From contig JADDMT010000002.1 of the NCBI GenBank assembly GCA_021401465.1, positions 434,001 through 498,000 of the forward strand: a stretch of DNA of 64,000 bases, written 5' to 3'. The notes beneath the pieces were generated by a model. The model did no database searches and had not been told where the DNA came from. It was given only the letters and a program-made list of their open reading frames with translations. A program made the position numbers and the translations under genes. Shown in pieces: positions 32,442-43,585 of this stretch. Within the stretch, counting starts at the first letter, position 1. Each line of letters opens with the position of its first letter. This DNA is from Teratosphaeria epicoccoides. Its lineage: Eukaryota > Ascomycota > Dothideomycetes > Mycosphaerellales > Teratosphaeriaceae.

Positions 32442-35400
32442 ATGGCGCCCAGATCTCCCACGAACCCTGGCAAACGTCGCAAAAGCGGCGCCGGCGAGAC
32501 GCTCAGGAGGCGCAGCTCCATCAAGCTACCGCCCACATCCCCGTCGACCCGCCAATCTCGCTCCTCCAGCTCCAAATCTATCAAACCAGAATCTCCGTCC
32601 GCAACTCTGGAGCCCGCCTCAGCGTTCCAAGAAGCCCCATCCTCCTCTGCCCTTACCGGCCCCATCGGCGACGGCAGACGTCCCACACCCCCCTGGATGT
32701 ATCAAAAGTCCTGGGACTTTGGCCCCAAAGCTTTCGCCGGCTCTATCACTCCAGGCCGCTACAAGGGACGCAAGAGGAGTAGCGGGATCAGTCCGAAAGG
32801 CCGAGCCGCGTTGGAGGGCAGGAGCACTCGCAGGAGCTCGGAGAAGAGCCCGAGGAAGTCTGTGACTTTCGATGATGCGAGGAGTCGGAGTCGGAGTTTC
32901 GAGCCGGGCAGTCCACCGGCGGAGGTTGGAGGGAGGGTTGGTGCTTTTCCGCCCGCTTTACCGCAGGGTGAGGCGAGGAGTAAGAGTTTGTCGCCGAGTG
33001 AGGGGGTTTATGAGCCGTTGGCGCCGATGACAAAGGGATCGTTGGGGTCGTCTTCTGTTGCAGCAACGTCCGAGCGGAAAGTATCTGGGCCGAAGTCGCC
33101 GCCCGCGCAGAGGAAGTCGGTTACTTTTCAGTCAAGCAAAAGAGCGAAGACGGCTTTGCCCACATCGCCAATGCCGCCGCAGGCTGTTGTGACTGCGCGC
33201 AGTTTGGAGAGCGAGCGGAGTCAGGTTTTGCCATTGCAGCTGGAGAGGAGAGCGTCGACTCCTTGTGCGCGTACGTCTCCTCTGGCAAAGGCGAGTACTG
33301 AGTCGTCGCTGGTTGCCTCTACTTCACCTTCTCATGTTTCGATTCGCAGCAAGTCAGGAAGCAAGTCTTTAGCTTCACCGGAGCGGTCGGGTGCTGGAAG
33401 CAGAAAGGCATCTGTCTACTCGCCAACATCACCGCCTGTGCCAAATGCTCGATTGCCCACATACTCGCCTATAAGACCAATTATCGGGATGGGGATTGGT
33501 GCTCGTCAGGCATCAGCCGCTAGGTTCCCAAGGAGATTGTCGCGAAGCCCGGGCCTCAATGCGCATTTGCGGAGCCCGGGCGTGTACGCCGCGGATGACG
33601 AGAGGGAGGAAGGCGAGCTTGATGAGCCGACGCCCACAACTTTGCATCAGAAGAGGTTGAAGTACTACTCGAGTTCTGGGTCCGGCTCAAAGTCGAAATC
33701 CAGATCCCGGTCCCGATCACGATCTATTGTTCAGACACCACCCACGTACCCCTGTGTTGGATTCCAGAGACGAAGCTCACTATTGACGCCTTCTCCCCCA
33801 GTAGCGTCGTCGTCGTCCCCGTCTTCGAAGTCCAGTGACCTTGAGCCGCCGAATTCGCCACTTGGTCAGCTGTTCAGGGTCATCAGCGAAGTCTGGGACC
33901 GCAGGTCGTCTCGTCAGGGGAGCAGCGCCAGCAACGACGACTTGTTTCGACACGAGGAGATCTACAACAGCTTGTTTCACCACGCAAGTAATGGCTACAG
34001 AGCTCTGCTCCAGCATGTTGAGCGACTGCTAGAGACGCACGAAGTCCACGATCTTCTTGCCATCCTGGCTCGACAAGGGCTCGGGAGACTGGATGGGGTG
34101 TTGGGGACGCAGTGGCGTTTCGCGCTGAGGCATGTTGGGGAGCCGCAGGATTCTGGGGCTCAGGAGATCGATGCTGACGTGGCGGTGGCGGTTACCAGGA
34201 TGCTTTTGGATGAGGTGGAAGGTCTGGCGGGGGAGATTCCTAGGAGGTCTTGGGATGAGGCGGTAGCGAGGTGGGAGGGTGTTCTCGAGAGGTTCCTCGG
34301 GGAGGACAAGGGTGATGGGCTGAGGTTGGGTCAGGACGGGAGGTTGGACTTTGAGGATGCAATCTATGAGTTCGTGCAGGCGGAGGGGTTTTGCGCTTTC
34401 GTTGATGTAAGCAATGGCCCTTCTCATGATGCTCACTTGCGCAACAGCATGCTGACGAGACTTTCTAGATCTTTCAAGAAACTCACCCCGGCGAAGCCGC
34501 CTGGCTTTTCGCCAACATTCTTGAACCCCAAATCGGCACCGCAACACCTGCACTGCTCGCCCCAGCCGATCGCCATTATGCGCGCGCGATTGTCGGCGTG
34601 ATTCTGGGAGACGAAGAAGTCGAACCGCTGCGCGCCAATATCGCGGGCGAGACGATCGAGGCGTCAGTATGGGAGCTCGAAGTCAAACAGGAGATTGACT
34701 GGCTCAGCGACGACTTTGAGACGGCGGCGGAGTTCACTATTCGGGACACGGATAGCGAAGTCGAAGCGCTAGCTGACATCGAGGATCAGGTCGCCAACCC
34801 GGGCGAGAGTTGGAGGACCATTTTTCGGATGTTGAGGGAGCATATAAGGATCTATGGGCTGGAGACGCTCATCCGGCAGGTTTTCGCGGATTTGAACGCA
34901 GATGTTGTGGAGGCGCTAAGGAGGGATGCTAGGACCGCGGTGTTGGAGTTGGGGAGGCTGACGCCGGAGCGGTATGATCCGGAAGATAATATCGCTGCTC
35001 TTATTGCTGATGAGATGGTCTGGAGGGGGAGAGAAAGAAGAGGGGCGCCGTTCCCGACTAATCTGGTCGGGAACTGGGAGCCGCCAAGGGCTGGGGATGG
35101 GAATAATTGGGCGAGGAGCGTCAGCGGTGATCTGAGACGTGTGAACGCGGATCTCGTGGCTCAGCTTCGCGAGCGCAGTCGCGAATTGGCGCAGGCGCAG
35201 AGGGAGGTCGAGCAGGGGTATGATCAGGAGTATTTCTTGCAGCAGCGTGTTGCGGACTTGGAGGGTGTGGTCGAGCGGCTCCGCGTCAGACGGCGGGCGT
35301 CTGAGGACAGCCATGAACCGGATGCGAGATGCAGGGTTTGTAATCGCGCTTTCTATCCGGACGAGGAGGGTTGGGCGGATTTGGATGTGCATTACGAGTG

Positions 35401-35893
35401 GCATCGGCGTACGTGTCAGGAATACGCACTCCTCGAGAGCCAGGGCTGGCTGGATGCTTTCAATGACTTGGATCTCACGCCTGCTTTTGGCGCGAGGAGG
35501 AGGAGTAGCCCGTCAGCTTCTCCTTCTTCGTTTGGGTCGAGGAGGTCCTCGGTTAAGCGTCGGAGGTCTGGCGATGATGAGCAAGAGATCGGGAGACGCG
35601 GGTCGTCCTTTGCGACGGAGAAGAAACGTCGGCGTCGGGCGACGGAAGTCTTGGTGCCGAGGCGGAGTGGCGGGGGTAGTGTGGAGAGTTTAAGGGGTGG
35701 GAAGGAGAGTCTGAGGCGGGCGGACTTGGCGGTTGGGAAGATGGAGGAGATGAAGGATGCGGGAGGGTTGGAAGAGGAGGCAAAAGAGGAGGCGGAGGAG
35801 GAGGAAGTGGTGGTCCAGGTTGCGAAGCCTGTGGGTGTGAGAAGGAGTTCGAGGATTGCTGCTAAGATGCAGAAGGGAAAGGTTGGCAAGTAG
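32442..35893 (+). CDS. Long Ser/Arg-rich protein with C-terminal Cys/His cluster
   Basis: Two exons, 32442-34406 and 34469-35893, with a 62-base intron (GTAAGC, GCTGAC branch, TTCTAG), give 1129 residues. An in-frame ATG at 32328 would give 1167. The N-terminal 500 residues are basic and Ser/Pro/Arg-rich with SRSRSRSR runs and repeated RKSVTF motifs. A folded helical middle follows (LGQLFRVISEVWD, FCAFVDIFQETHPGEAAW across the splice, RTIFRMLREHIRIYG). A coiled coil precedes a possible zinc site: C-x2-C at CRVCNRAF and H-x3-H-x3-C at HYEWHRRTC. The tail is basic then acidic, ending SSRIAAKMQKG. A nuclear or chromatin role is plausible but not shown. No family was recognised. Confidence 0.72.
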
Positions 35894-36580
35894 AGTGGTG
35901 GGAAGAGGCTTTCAGTGTCTCCTGGAATTTCCTTTAGGGTGCCGTAGCTGTCTGGTTGCAAGTCATTGATTTATTTGCCCTGAACGAATGTGGCTTCATG
36001 TGAGCCAGGGGCAAGCGGTTGAGGAGATCACGAAGTTGTATTCGAGATTGCATTGAGACTTGAAGCTCCTCTTGTCCTCCCCCACCCTTTGTCATCAACA
36101 ACCTCGATCAAAGAGCGACTGCAGTGGGTGATCGACCCATCCTCCTGCCGTCCATTCTCCCCCTCCCCTCTCACCCACCAAACCTGCTGCGAGCTGGTCC
36201 TGGACGACCGTCAGCCGCAGCTCCGACACAGTAGTGTGCACGCTCGGGTTTGTGCGGCTCCAATGCCCCATCGTCGGCGCATATGCGCGCACAGAGATTC
36301 ACAAACCATGCGCCCGACCGCTCGCAGGCTCTGCTCGGCCGGACGGAGCCACTCTTCAATGCAAATGCCACCGTGTCCTCATGCATTCTGATGCACGCGA
36401 TACGCACGACATTTGCAAGGGAGACAGAAACCTCGCAAGGGCGAGGAGAGGTTGCGAGCACTCGAGAGTAGGGTCTGCAGGCCGCTGTGAGTGTGTATGC
36501 GTGGTCGATGTTCGTGCTGAAACCCTAGAGTAAGAATCTGGTGATTATGTGTTTCTGGACGAGTGGCTACATTACCTTGT
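35894..36580. other. Intergenic, left border of the gene-poor island
   Basis: About 690 bases with only short overlapping frames. No repeats or gene pieces recognised. Confidence 0.45.
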
Positions 36581-37080
36581 TCAGCCGGCGTGGCTGGCGG
36601 TGAGCCCGAAAGAAGCCATGACGGTTCTCATGACGGCCATGTCTTTGCCGCTGTCGAGGTAGACGGCGCCGAGAATGGCTTCCACGGCGGTCGAGAGCAT
36701 GCCGTTGCTCAGGTGGCCTCGGAAGCCTGGGTGCACGATGATGGAGGCGTCGAGGCCGATGCGGAGGGCGGCGGCTGCCGAGGTTGTCGTTGCTCCCGAT
36801 TGAGGAGACGAGCTTGTTGCCGTCGCCTGGGACGATCAGCTACAGTGTCATCATTCCAAGTACGGTTGCTGTGACCTTTGGGGGTTCCGGTCGGATACCA
36901 ATCATCGAGGATGACATGCTTGAGTATAGCGTCGCCCAGTAGAGCCAGACGTTGGTTAGACTGCGCAATGCGCAAGCCTGTCGTGTCGATGGCGTCTCTG
37001 AGCAGACCATCGTCCACAAAGCCGTAGCTGGCGACTTGCTTCAAGAGCGTCTTCGTCTGATCGACTTCGCGTGCATTCAT
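36581..37080 (-). pseudogene. RNase III-domain gene with a frameshift
   Basis: Exon 37080-36876 and exon 36826-36581 are joined by a 49-base intron (GTCACA to TCCCAG). The protein reads MNAREVDQTKTLL, ASYGFVDDGLLRDAIDTTG, RLALLGDAILKHVI and GDGNKLVSSIGSNDNL, then needs a one-base shift at about 36776. After the shift it continues ALRIGLDASIIVHPGFRGH and STAVEAILGAVYLDSG to the stop. Both halves are clearly one RNase III fold: the LLGDA box and the VEAILGAVY box with its Glu. The usual first acidic residue of the signature is absent (RLALLGDA), as in many short fungal RNase III-like proteins. The shift may be real inactivation or an assembly error. A further ATG at 37140 would add 20 residues. 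Confidence 0.75.
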
Positions 37081-37848
37081 CTTGATAATGGCTTGGAAAG
37101 AATGCGTCGGGCTTATGATCCAGAGATTGTACTGGAGCATGCAGACTGCCGGAGCAAGGTGGAACGACGACGATATATGTACAAGAGGGGACCCTCGGGG
37201 AGCTCATCTTCACATGCTTCAAGGGTCTCAATTAGCAGCACTCTAGCGTGTGACTCTCGAGTCTAGCGCGCATTCACTTTTCCAACCAAACTGCCTCTCC
37301 ACTCATGATGTACATGTAGACATCCAGCCCATCCACCATGATGGCCTGCTCAAAATGTTCCAAACAGGCGGGAGAAGGCAAGAAGCTCTAGCTATGCGCT
37401 CGATCTCTCGAGAATGCCAGGCTGCAGATGGGGATGCCCATACGTCCAACTGCAAACGGCCAAACTACACCATCAAATTCGATCTTTGCCCAGCGTCCAT
37501 CTCACATCGCCTTCGAGCTGTCATTACCGATCCAGATGTCAGCAGGGTCGTGAGGGAGAACAAAGTGATTGTAACCATCGCTGCTCTTTCCACGCTGCTC
37601 CGAGCAGCCAACACAGTACATTGTCGGTGACTAGCATAGCGGGGCACGAACTCTGCTGCTGCTCCCATTCCGCACAAAGACCAGTCCTCATTTGCCTTCA
37701 CGAGGTAGGAGAACTGCTATTTCCTGTTCATCCAAACCACAAGCTTCATCAGCGACCAACAGACTCAGATCAACGTTGGCAGGTCTAACAGATCGTATTT
37801 TCTCCAGCTATTACTCAGATACTATCAAATCAATCAGAACTGCTGAAC
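37081..37848. other. Gene-free stretch in the island
   Basis: No supported feature in about 770 bases. Short frames of both strands overlap. Confidence 0.4.
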
Positions 37849-38300
37849 ATGTCGACAACATCCACATTCCACTGCAGCGTATGCTTCGACGACCTTCCTA
37901 CTCCTTCTGAAATCAGCGTCGGTCCAGACTCCGTCTGTCAAGACTGCTTCGAGCAAGCTATCAAGCTGCATTTCATCGCTGCCCTCGAGCATGCATATGG
38001 CTCTCGGTCATATGGGTCAATCAGTCTCTAGACGCCTTGGACTACCAGCTCTGTCCAGTCAGATCCTGTACATTGGTTCCAGGACAAGAAAATCGCGTCC
38101 GTCCTCAACGGGGCAGCCCGTTTCATCGCTGTTGGTTTGCACGCCGAAGTAATTCCGCAACAAGATGCTCAGTTGGCGGCCGGTGCTGCTAGCATCCCTT
38201 TGTCCTTGACCTGGTTCCCAGACTTCTTTGTACATGTGCACGAATGCCGCTCAACGTGCTTCGAGGAGCGACCTGAGATACAGTGCCGTCAGCGTAGTCG
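37849..38300 (+). pseudogene. RING/RBR-like relic
   Basis: A start in good context opens a frame with FHCSVCFDDLPTPSE and VGPDSVCQDCFEQAIK, two Cys pairs spaced as in the first zinc site of fungal RBR/IBR-type E3 ligases. It stops after 60 codons. Protein-like reading then continues in a second frame (LDALDYQLC) and a third (HWFQDKKIASVLNGAARF). Two frame changes within 250 bases, plus the lack of the remaining RING and IBR Cys/His, mark it as decayed. Family recognition rests on the first 50 residues. An intact short zinc protein of 60 residues is the less likely alternative. Confidence 0.5.
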
Positions 38301-38912
38301 ATCCACGATGCTTACAGTCTTGCGGCAATGCAGAGCGGTCCTTCAGGATGCTAGTGTCATACCCACCTCTCGCGATTGAAGCCTCCCGGACCAATGGTAC
38401 CACACAATGGACTCGATCACAAAGCTATCCTCGCAGTCGTTCGATGAACATAGGATTGTTATGAGCGTTGCTCATTCAGCACGGGATAGCTGATTGTGCT
38501 AGCACCATATCGGATCGTCAACAGGCCTTGTCTGGAACTTAGAATGCTTTACTGTCTGGAAATGAACGATTTAGGGAATCTGATTGTGTGGCCATCACAT
38601 CAGATTGTCGACATGCCTTCCCCGTTTGGCTATGGGATGCCATATTGTCCAGGCCTCGACGGTACATTGTCAGCCTTCTTATATATACCAGCAAGTACGA
38701 TCCTTTCTGCATTTTCCATCTTCGTCAAACAACTCACTTACGATTACAAATCGTAGGCTTATTACGCAAATCACAGCAAGCTTCACGCCACAACTACTCC
38801 AAAGTTACTACAACCAAATCCGAAACGATCTCGTTGGCAGAGCCGACTCATCTCTACAACGACAAGGATCATCTACAACACAATCATAGCAGATTAAACA
38901 CATCTGCCAACC
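38301..38912. other. Gene-free stretch before the Cys-module ORF
   Basis: About 610 bases with no recognisable gene. Bases around 38690-38760 are AT-rich and could serve as promoter of the ORF at 38913. Confidence 0.35.
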
Positions 38913-39179
38913 ATGTCGATGTCATCTATCATACCGCTCAGCGGCTCCGCAGCCCAGATGCCTTATGGAGTCTGCGGAATCTGTGGGCAGAATATCTCGG
39001 ATTGCTCGTGCGCAGTCAAAAACAGTCCGTGGAAGCTGCCTTATGGAGTCTGCGGAATCTGTGGGCAAAACATCTCGGACTGTTCATGCGCCGTAAAGAA
39101 TAGCCGTCTCAAGCTGTTACGCTGTCACACATTGAAGCAGACCATGCGTGAGCAAGGTCCTCTGCTTGTCTGCTTCTAG
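38913..39179 (+). CDS. Small protein with duplicated Cys-rich 26-residue module
   Basis: An 88-residue frame with a strong start context (CCAACCATGTC). A short Ser-rich lead is followed by two copies of PYGVCGICGQNISDCSCAVK, each with C-x2-C-x6-C-x-C. A basic tail with one more Cys pair far apart ends the protein. There is no signal peptide and no membrane segment. After 29 identical bases the two DNA copies differ at ten positions, all third-codon and all silent, until the modules end. That is the mark of selection on protein sequence and argues that the frame is real. The Cys spacing suggests metal binding, but no known zinc-finger or metallothionein family was matched. Confidence 0.6.
   Translation: MSMSSIIPLSGSAAQMPYGVCGICGQNISDCSCAVKNSPWKLPYGVCGICGQNISDCSCAVKNSRLKLLRCHTLKQTMREQGPLLVCF
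38961..39116 (+). repeat. Two tandem 78-bp units inside the Cys-module ORF
   Basis: Units 38961-39038 and 39039-39116 start CCTTATGGAGTCTGCGGAAT and both end AAGCTG. The period is exactly 26 codons, so the reading frame is kept. Confidence 0.9.
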
Positions 39180-39480
39180 ATCCTTTTCGCCTCAGACGAC
39201 GCCGACCATTCTCGGTAACAGAGGCGAAGTCGTCTTCACAACGAAGTCGCGGTAAGCGCAAGGCATTTGCAGGGGATAAAGCGTGCCGGAGGTTTGCTAT
39301 CGCTGCTGAGATTTCTTTGAGTATTGCTTGATTTGTTAGAGTCTGTAGTTTTGGTTCAATCAATGCTCTGATCACAAGTTGAAGATATCTCGTCACAACT
39401 AGGATAGATGGATAGAGCAATGTACGACCTCCAAACGTATCTCCAGACCACCAATCCTCTATGCCAAAAAGGACTCCTCT
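39180..39480. other. Gene-free stretch between Cys-module ORF and CpG-poor patch
   Basis: About 300 bases. Frames on the minus strand show no family. Nothing supported. Confidence 0.35.
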
Positions 39481-39780
39481 CAAAGTTCTCCTGCTTCGCC
39501 ACATCTACCTAAGCTAGTCGTAAAGGCATAGCAATAACATTAGCCTTATGATAACCTCCTGGTGTCTTAAGTCTTTATCTAAGGTGTAGGCTAAGCAGGC
39601 TTCACACTGGTGTAGGTAGTAACATCTTATACGAATCTATGACTAGAATTCTAATAGTTATATATCAATCAGGCTGAAAATTTTAAGACCTTTGAGGAGG
39701 GTTCTAGTAGAAAAGAGTAGAGCATCAGTAAAGACAGAAGTGAAAGGAGTATCTTCTTATACCTATAACACCTTTTCCAT
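39481..39780. other. CpG-depleted, TpA-rich patch (possible RIP footprint)
   Basis: Counting by eye, 39541-39780 holds a single CpG in 240 bases while TpA is frequent (TAGTAACATCTTATACGAAT). Neighbouring sequence has many CpGs. This is the pattern left by repeat-induced point mutation in ascomycetes. No transposon coding remnant could be read. Confidence 0.5.
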
Positions 39781-39865
39781 ACTGCGAGCTGTTAGACGTA
39801 GACCGAATTGTCTAGATAACGAGCCTCGATCTGTGGATCTGAAAGATCGAGCTGGATAGTGAGCC

Positions 39866-40297
39866 TTAATCCATCCCATCCCATCCGTCATTTCCACTGC
39901 CTCCGCCTGCCTCGCAATGACCAAGTAAGCCAGTAGTCTTACTGTAACAGTCGATGGTGGTGCTCTCGCCTGTGCATTGACAGTCTTGCCCACCCGGAGT
40001 CGACCAGCAGTCTCCCTGGTTTATGACGTTGCCGTGCTCGCCACAGGTGAGCTGAATCGAACATCAGATCCACAGCACTTCTATGTTGTTACGAGCACGA
40101 ATGCGTCCTGTCCAGCTATGTTTCGACTTACCGTGTACCTTCGATCCGCGCTACAGAACTTGAAGCCCGCTCATTAGGACACGTATGCATATTCCAATTA
40201 TATTAAATCATATGCTTACGATTCCAGCTCCATTGCACTGCGCGAAAGCATTTCCGACGAGCGCTGCGAGTGCTAGAAAGCGAACATGGAGGTGCAT
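39866..40297 (-). CDS. Small secreted Cys-rich protein
   Basis: Three exons, 40297-40220, 40158-40132 and 40051-39866, give 96 residues. Intron 1 (61 bases) has GTAAGC, a CCTAATG branch and TTCAAG; intron 2 (80 bases) has GTAAGT, CTGAT and TTCAG. A signal peptide (MHLHVRFLALAALVGNAFA) is followed by a mature part with eight Cys: QCNGAG, FCSADRRYT, LTCGEHG, QGDCWS, QDCQCTG, IDCYS, GHCEAG. An even Cys count and the C-x-C pair fit disulfide-bonded fungal secreted proteins and effector candidates. The tail is Gly-rich and acidic. The middle mini-exon of 27 bases is the least certain part, although phases agree. Function unknown. Confidence 0.6.
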
Positions 40298-43200
40298 GTT
40301 GAAGTAGGAGATGTTATCCGGTCGACAAGTTAACGCCAGCAAGCTACGGTCGACGAGATGTCTTCAGGTGGTTATGATTGACGAGTTCCGGTGAAGCAAT
40401 GTACACAGATGCAGGGGGTTCAGACCGGCGTGCGTCTTCTTCATATACATCATTTACACATGCCCGTCAGGGTTGACACAAGCATGGAATCCCATCCTCG
40501 ACCACCTTGCATGTTCAACAGATTTTCCCAGCCAAAAGGCCGGACAGCAGAACCTCTTGGTGGTAAGCCGAGCATTCCGCGAGTGGTCATGACTCTGAAA
40601 CCCTTGCTCAGCACTCGCTGCCAAACTCTCGGCGGCCCACTGAGCGACACTGGCGAGGATCATGAACGCTGTGTCCATGTCAATCAGGCGGTATTGTGGT
40701 TCAGGCTCGTGTGGCACTATGTGGCGCCCAGAGCGGTCCGCGCGAGTCACTCTTTACTTGCGCTAATTCATGATTGCTCGGTCCGGTGTACATGACCTTC
40801 TGCCAACGATCTTATGGGCTATGTAACCGGCAATATAAACATGGCCACGAGCCAGGATAAAACATCGACAACATCTGATGTTGATCGCATGGGACGGTCA
40901 CTACTTGTGCCTGTGTATGTGACGACTGCTACATCGATGCAGACATCGGGCGTCAAAATCGTCGCTGATAGATAACAGCTCCCCTCTTTGCAAAAGAGCC
41001 GCATGCACCAGAGATGTTCTCGTGGTTCTTTGATCGGATCGTGATCTTGTAATAGGAGATGTTCACCACTGCGGGAAGCCTTGCTAGAGCTCCTTCTGGC
41101 ACTGATCAACCGGCTTACGATGATCGCGAGGCCCATGCCGCAGATCGCTCCCTTCGCTTGTCGACCGACAAGGCCTCGACGAGCACATACTGTGCAGCGG
41201 CGCTATGCTGTATCACAGTTTCAAAGCCCCTTTTTTGGTGTGGCCAAGAGCTGCTTGATAACGGTGCCACCGGCCCTTGTGTGGTAAGGCTCCCACGATA
41301 ACTAAAAAGACAAATCAGCAGACGACAACAAACCACCAGCTATGGCAGCAGGCTGCGGTAGGCTGTGCTCAACACTTCTGTCGCTTCGTTCCAGCTCCCA
41401 TGTATGGTCAGATCACCCTTCGAGCTCTGTTTAGATTTGGAGAACTGTGATACGACGGGTATATCTTCACGAAGCCGGCCAACAAAGCCATCAAACTTGT
41501 AATTGCGATGGCTGCCCATCCAATCGACAGCCAGTCTCGCGTCCATGATCAAATCTCCCTCGGGTGTATGTCCGCTCTGAAGGGCCTGCTTGGACCAGCC
41601 CACGAAAGCATTCTCATTAGGCAACAGTTGCGCGTCGCCGCATTGATGGGCGTAACGGCTTGCGCCAAAGGGATACGCATAGGCCTCGACTACTGTATCG
41701 GTCATCGGAATTGTAGCTGTCCGGAGTGCAACCACAAGAGCTCGAGATCGATCATGCGTCAGTGGCATTTCATCTTCGCCCCTCGCATCATCGAGGAAGG
41801 AGATGATAGTACGAGTAGCGTTCTGACTTTGAACCGAATGTCGTGCTGTCTGACTATCGTTCAGCTCGTGTGTCTTCCCGTGGGGCGTGATTGCAGAACC
41901 TACAGGTTACGGCGACTCATCTTGGCACAGGCAAGCGCCCTGATGAGCACGCACCGCGCTGCCAGTGACCACGCCAGGGAGCATCGCCAAGCCTGCGGAT
42001 AACGCTTGTGAAAGGTTTGCGCACCCTTCTCCGCATGCAGTCGCCGTCGAAAGAGAGACATTGTCTCCAGCTTAGGCTACGTCGGACCTTTTGCGTGTCC
42101 ATCCTGGAGGCACAGAGCGACCGCCGATCCGCCATTCAACAATTGATCATGCTGTTTTCTTGCAATGGCAACGACTCCGCACAACAACATGACAGAGTTG
42201 ATGCGTATCCGGACATGCGTCAAGTAAGCGGTGGTCACTTCAAGCCACGTAGGCTCTGTGTAGGATGCCGCGGCCCCGGCTCGTCGAAAAACTGATGCGT
42301 CTGGCGACATGTGCAGGCAGCGAAGGCGTTCAGTGTCGTAGACGGAATTTTGCTGCTGGTAATCCAAATCCAAGGCTCGCTCACTATTCTGCCGGCCGAG
42401 AGTGTGATTGCTGTATTTTATCGTCGGCACCTACATTGCGGACCCGCGCTGTGCGTCAATCGCTTGACTTACAACCGTCGAGTAAGATGTCCAAGTTTAG
42501 GTTGATAAAAAAATTGAGGCGTGGGAATCCAAACCTACGCAGTGGCTTGATATCTACATGTATATCAGGGGATTCATCCAGCCCGAAAGTGTCTCATCGA
42601 AGTACACCATCAGCTTGCATGCTTTCATTGGCTCTCGGGCTGTTGGCGGCGTGATGAGTTCCGATTACTCCGAATGCCATTATCGAAGCAAGACCTGGAC
42701 AATGGTTGCAATAATGTTATCGCTTGATGTCAGTTGCAACAGAGTATGAGAGTCGGTTCGACTGGTATCAACGAAGCACAGCGTCTTCGAGGACAAGAGC
42801 GATCAATCGCCTTTGGAACGACTGATCCACATACCAAGAAGACGGACTTGGGTCTCTAAAGAATATCACCGAGATGCCTGTTCCTCATAGCTCAAATTGT
42901 CCGTACAGAAGCCATGAGCCAATGCTACCAGCCTAGCCAATAAATGCCATTCGACCTGCCACCACTCCTGCCTTGACATCAAGTTGTCGAAGAACCCTGG
43001 CACCCGCAATGTCTGCGTAGCTCCTGCAGGCCGGGGTGTATCGGATTGTGATTTCTGGAGTACACTGACACGAGTCAACGTGGCCGTCAAGACCTGTTTT
43101 GGGGCAGTCGTGGGATCTGTCGGTGTTCACTTACCAGAACGCGTCTCTCATCGCAGGAGATCTGGTCCACGGCGTCAGCGTATGTTTCGGGACGGGAAGT

Positions 43201-43456
43201 CATCTCATTGCGAATATTCTTACCAGCAAGATTTCCCGCCACCGAGCTTGCATGCGGCTTGGATGCTTGACTCTGTTACGCAATGACAACCTTGAGCCCT
43301 CGTGGCGCAGTTGAGGTATTCACGACCATGACTCCCCTGGCATTGCAGCTAAAACAGCAAAGTCGACAGCGTTAGCACTCGGTCCGTCTTTTGCCATTTG
43401 ACGGCACTTAGGCGGGGACAGGAACGCACAACTGAATTGCCATTGCTCGCACAAGC
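40298..43456. other. 3.1 kb without a supportable gene
   Basis: Long overlapping open frames on opposite strands (for example near 41340-41770 and 41508-42002) show no domain, start logic or splice pattern that favours either. Base composition looks ordinary. It may hold decayed sequence or a lineage-specific gene that cannot be supported here. Confidence 0.4.
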
Positions 43457-43585
43457 CTATGCCGCGTCTATTGTCAGTAGGTGACATCCTAATGTCCGGT
43501 ACGCAGGGTCTTCAGCATTCGTGCACTGAGCTTTGATGCTAGCGATAAGCGAAGCTAGTGCAAGAAGACACTGAGTGATGTGCAT
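43457..43585 (-). CDS. Putative small secreted protein, exon 1 or whole ORF
   Basis: A 42-codon frame starts MHITQCLLALASLIASIKAQC, a good signal peptide with cleavage expected before the Gln. A short Cys-containing mature part follows (TNAEDPAYRTLGC). Read unspliced, it stops at 43457. Downstream on the minus strand, branch-like CTGAC and acceptor TAG signals and Cys codons (around 43380-43450) suggest further exons. No combination tried keeps phase cleanly. It is either a spliced gene not resolved here or a decayed copy. The signal peptide resembles those at 40297 and 46705. Confidence 0.4.
   Translation of the reverse strand: MHITQCLLALASLIASIKAQCTNAEDPAYRTLGCHLLTIDAA

Noticed and set aside
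41340..42002. Overlapping 142-codon (minus) and 164-codon (plus) frames
   Set aside because: Each has a start codon but no motif, splice context or codon evidence favouring one over the other. Reported only as a gene-free stretch.
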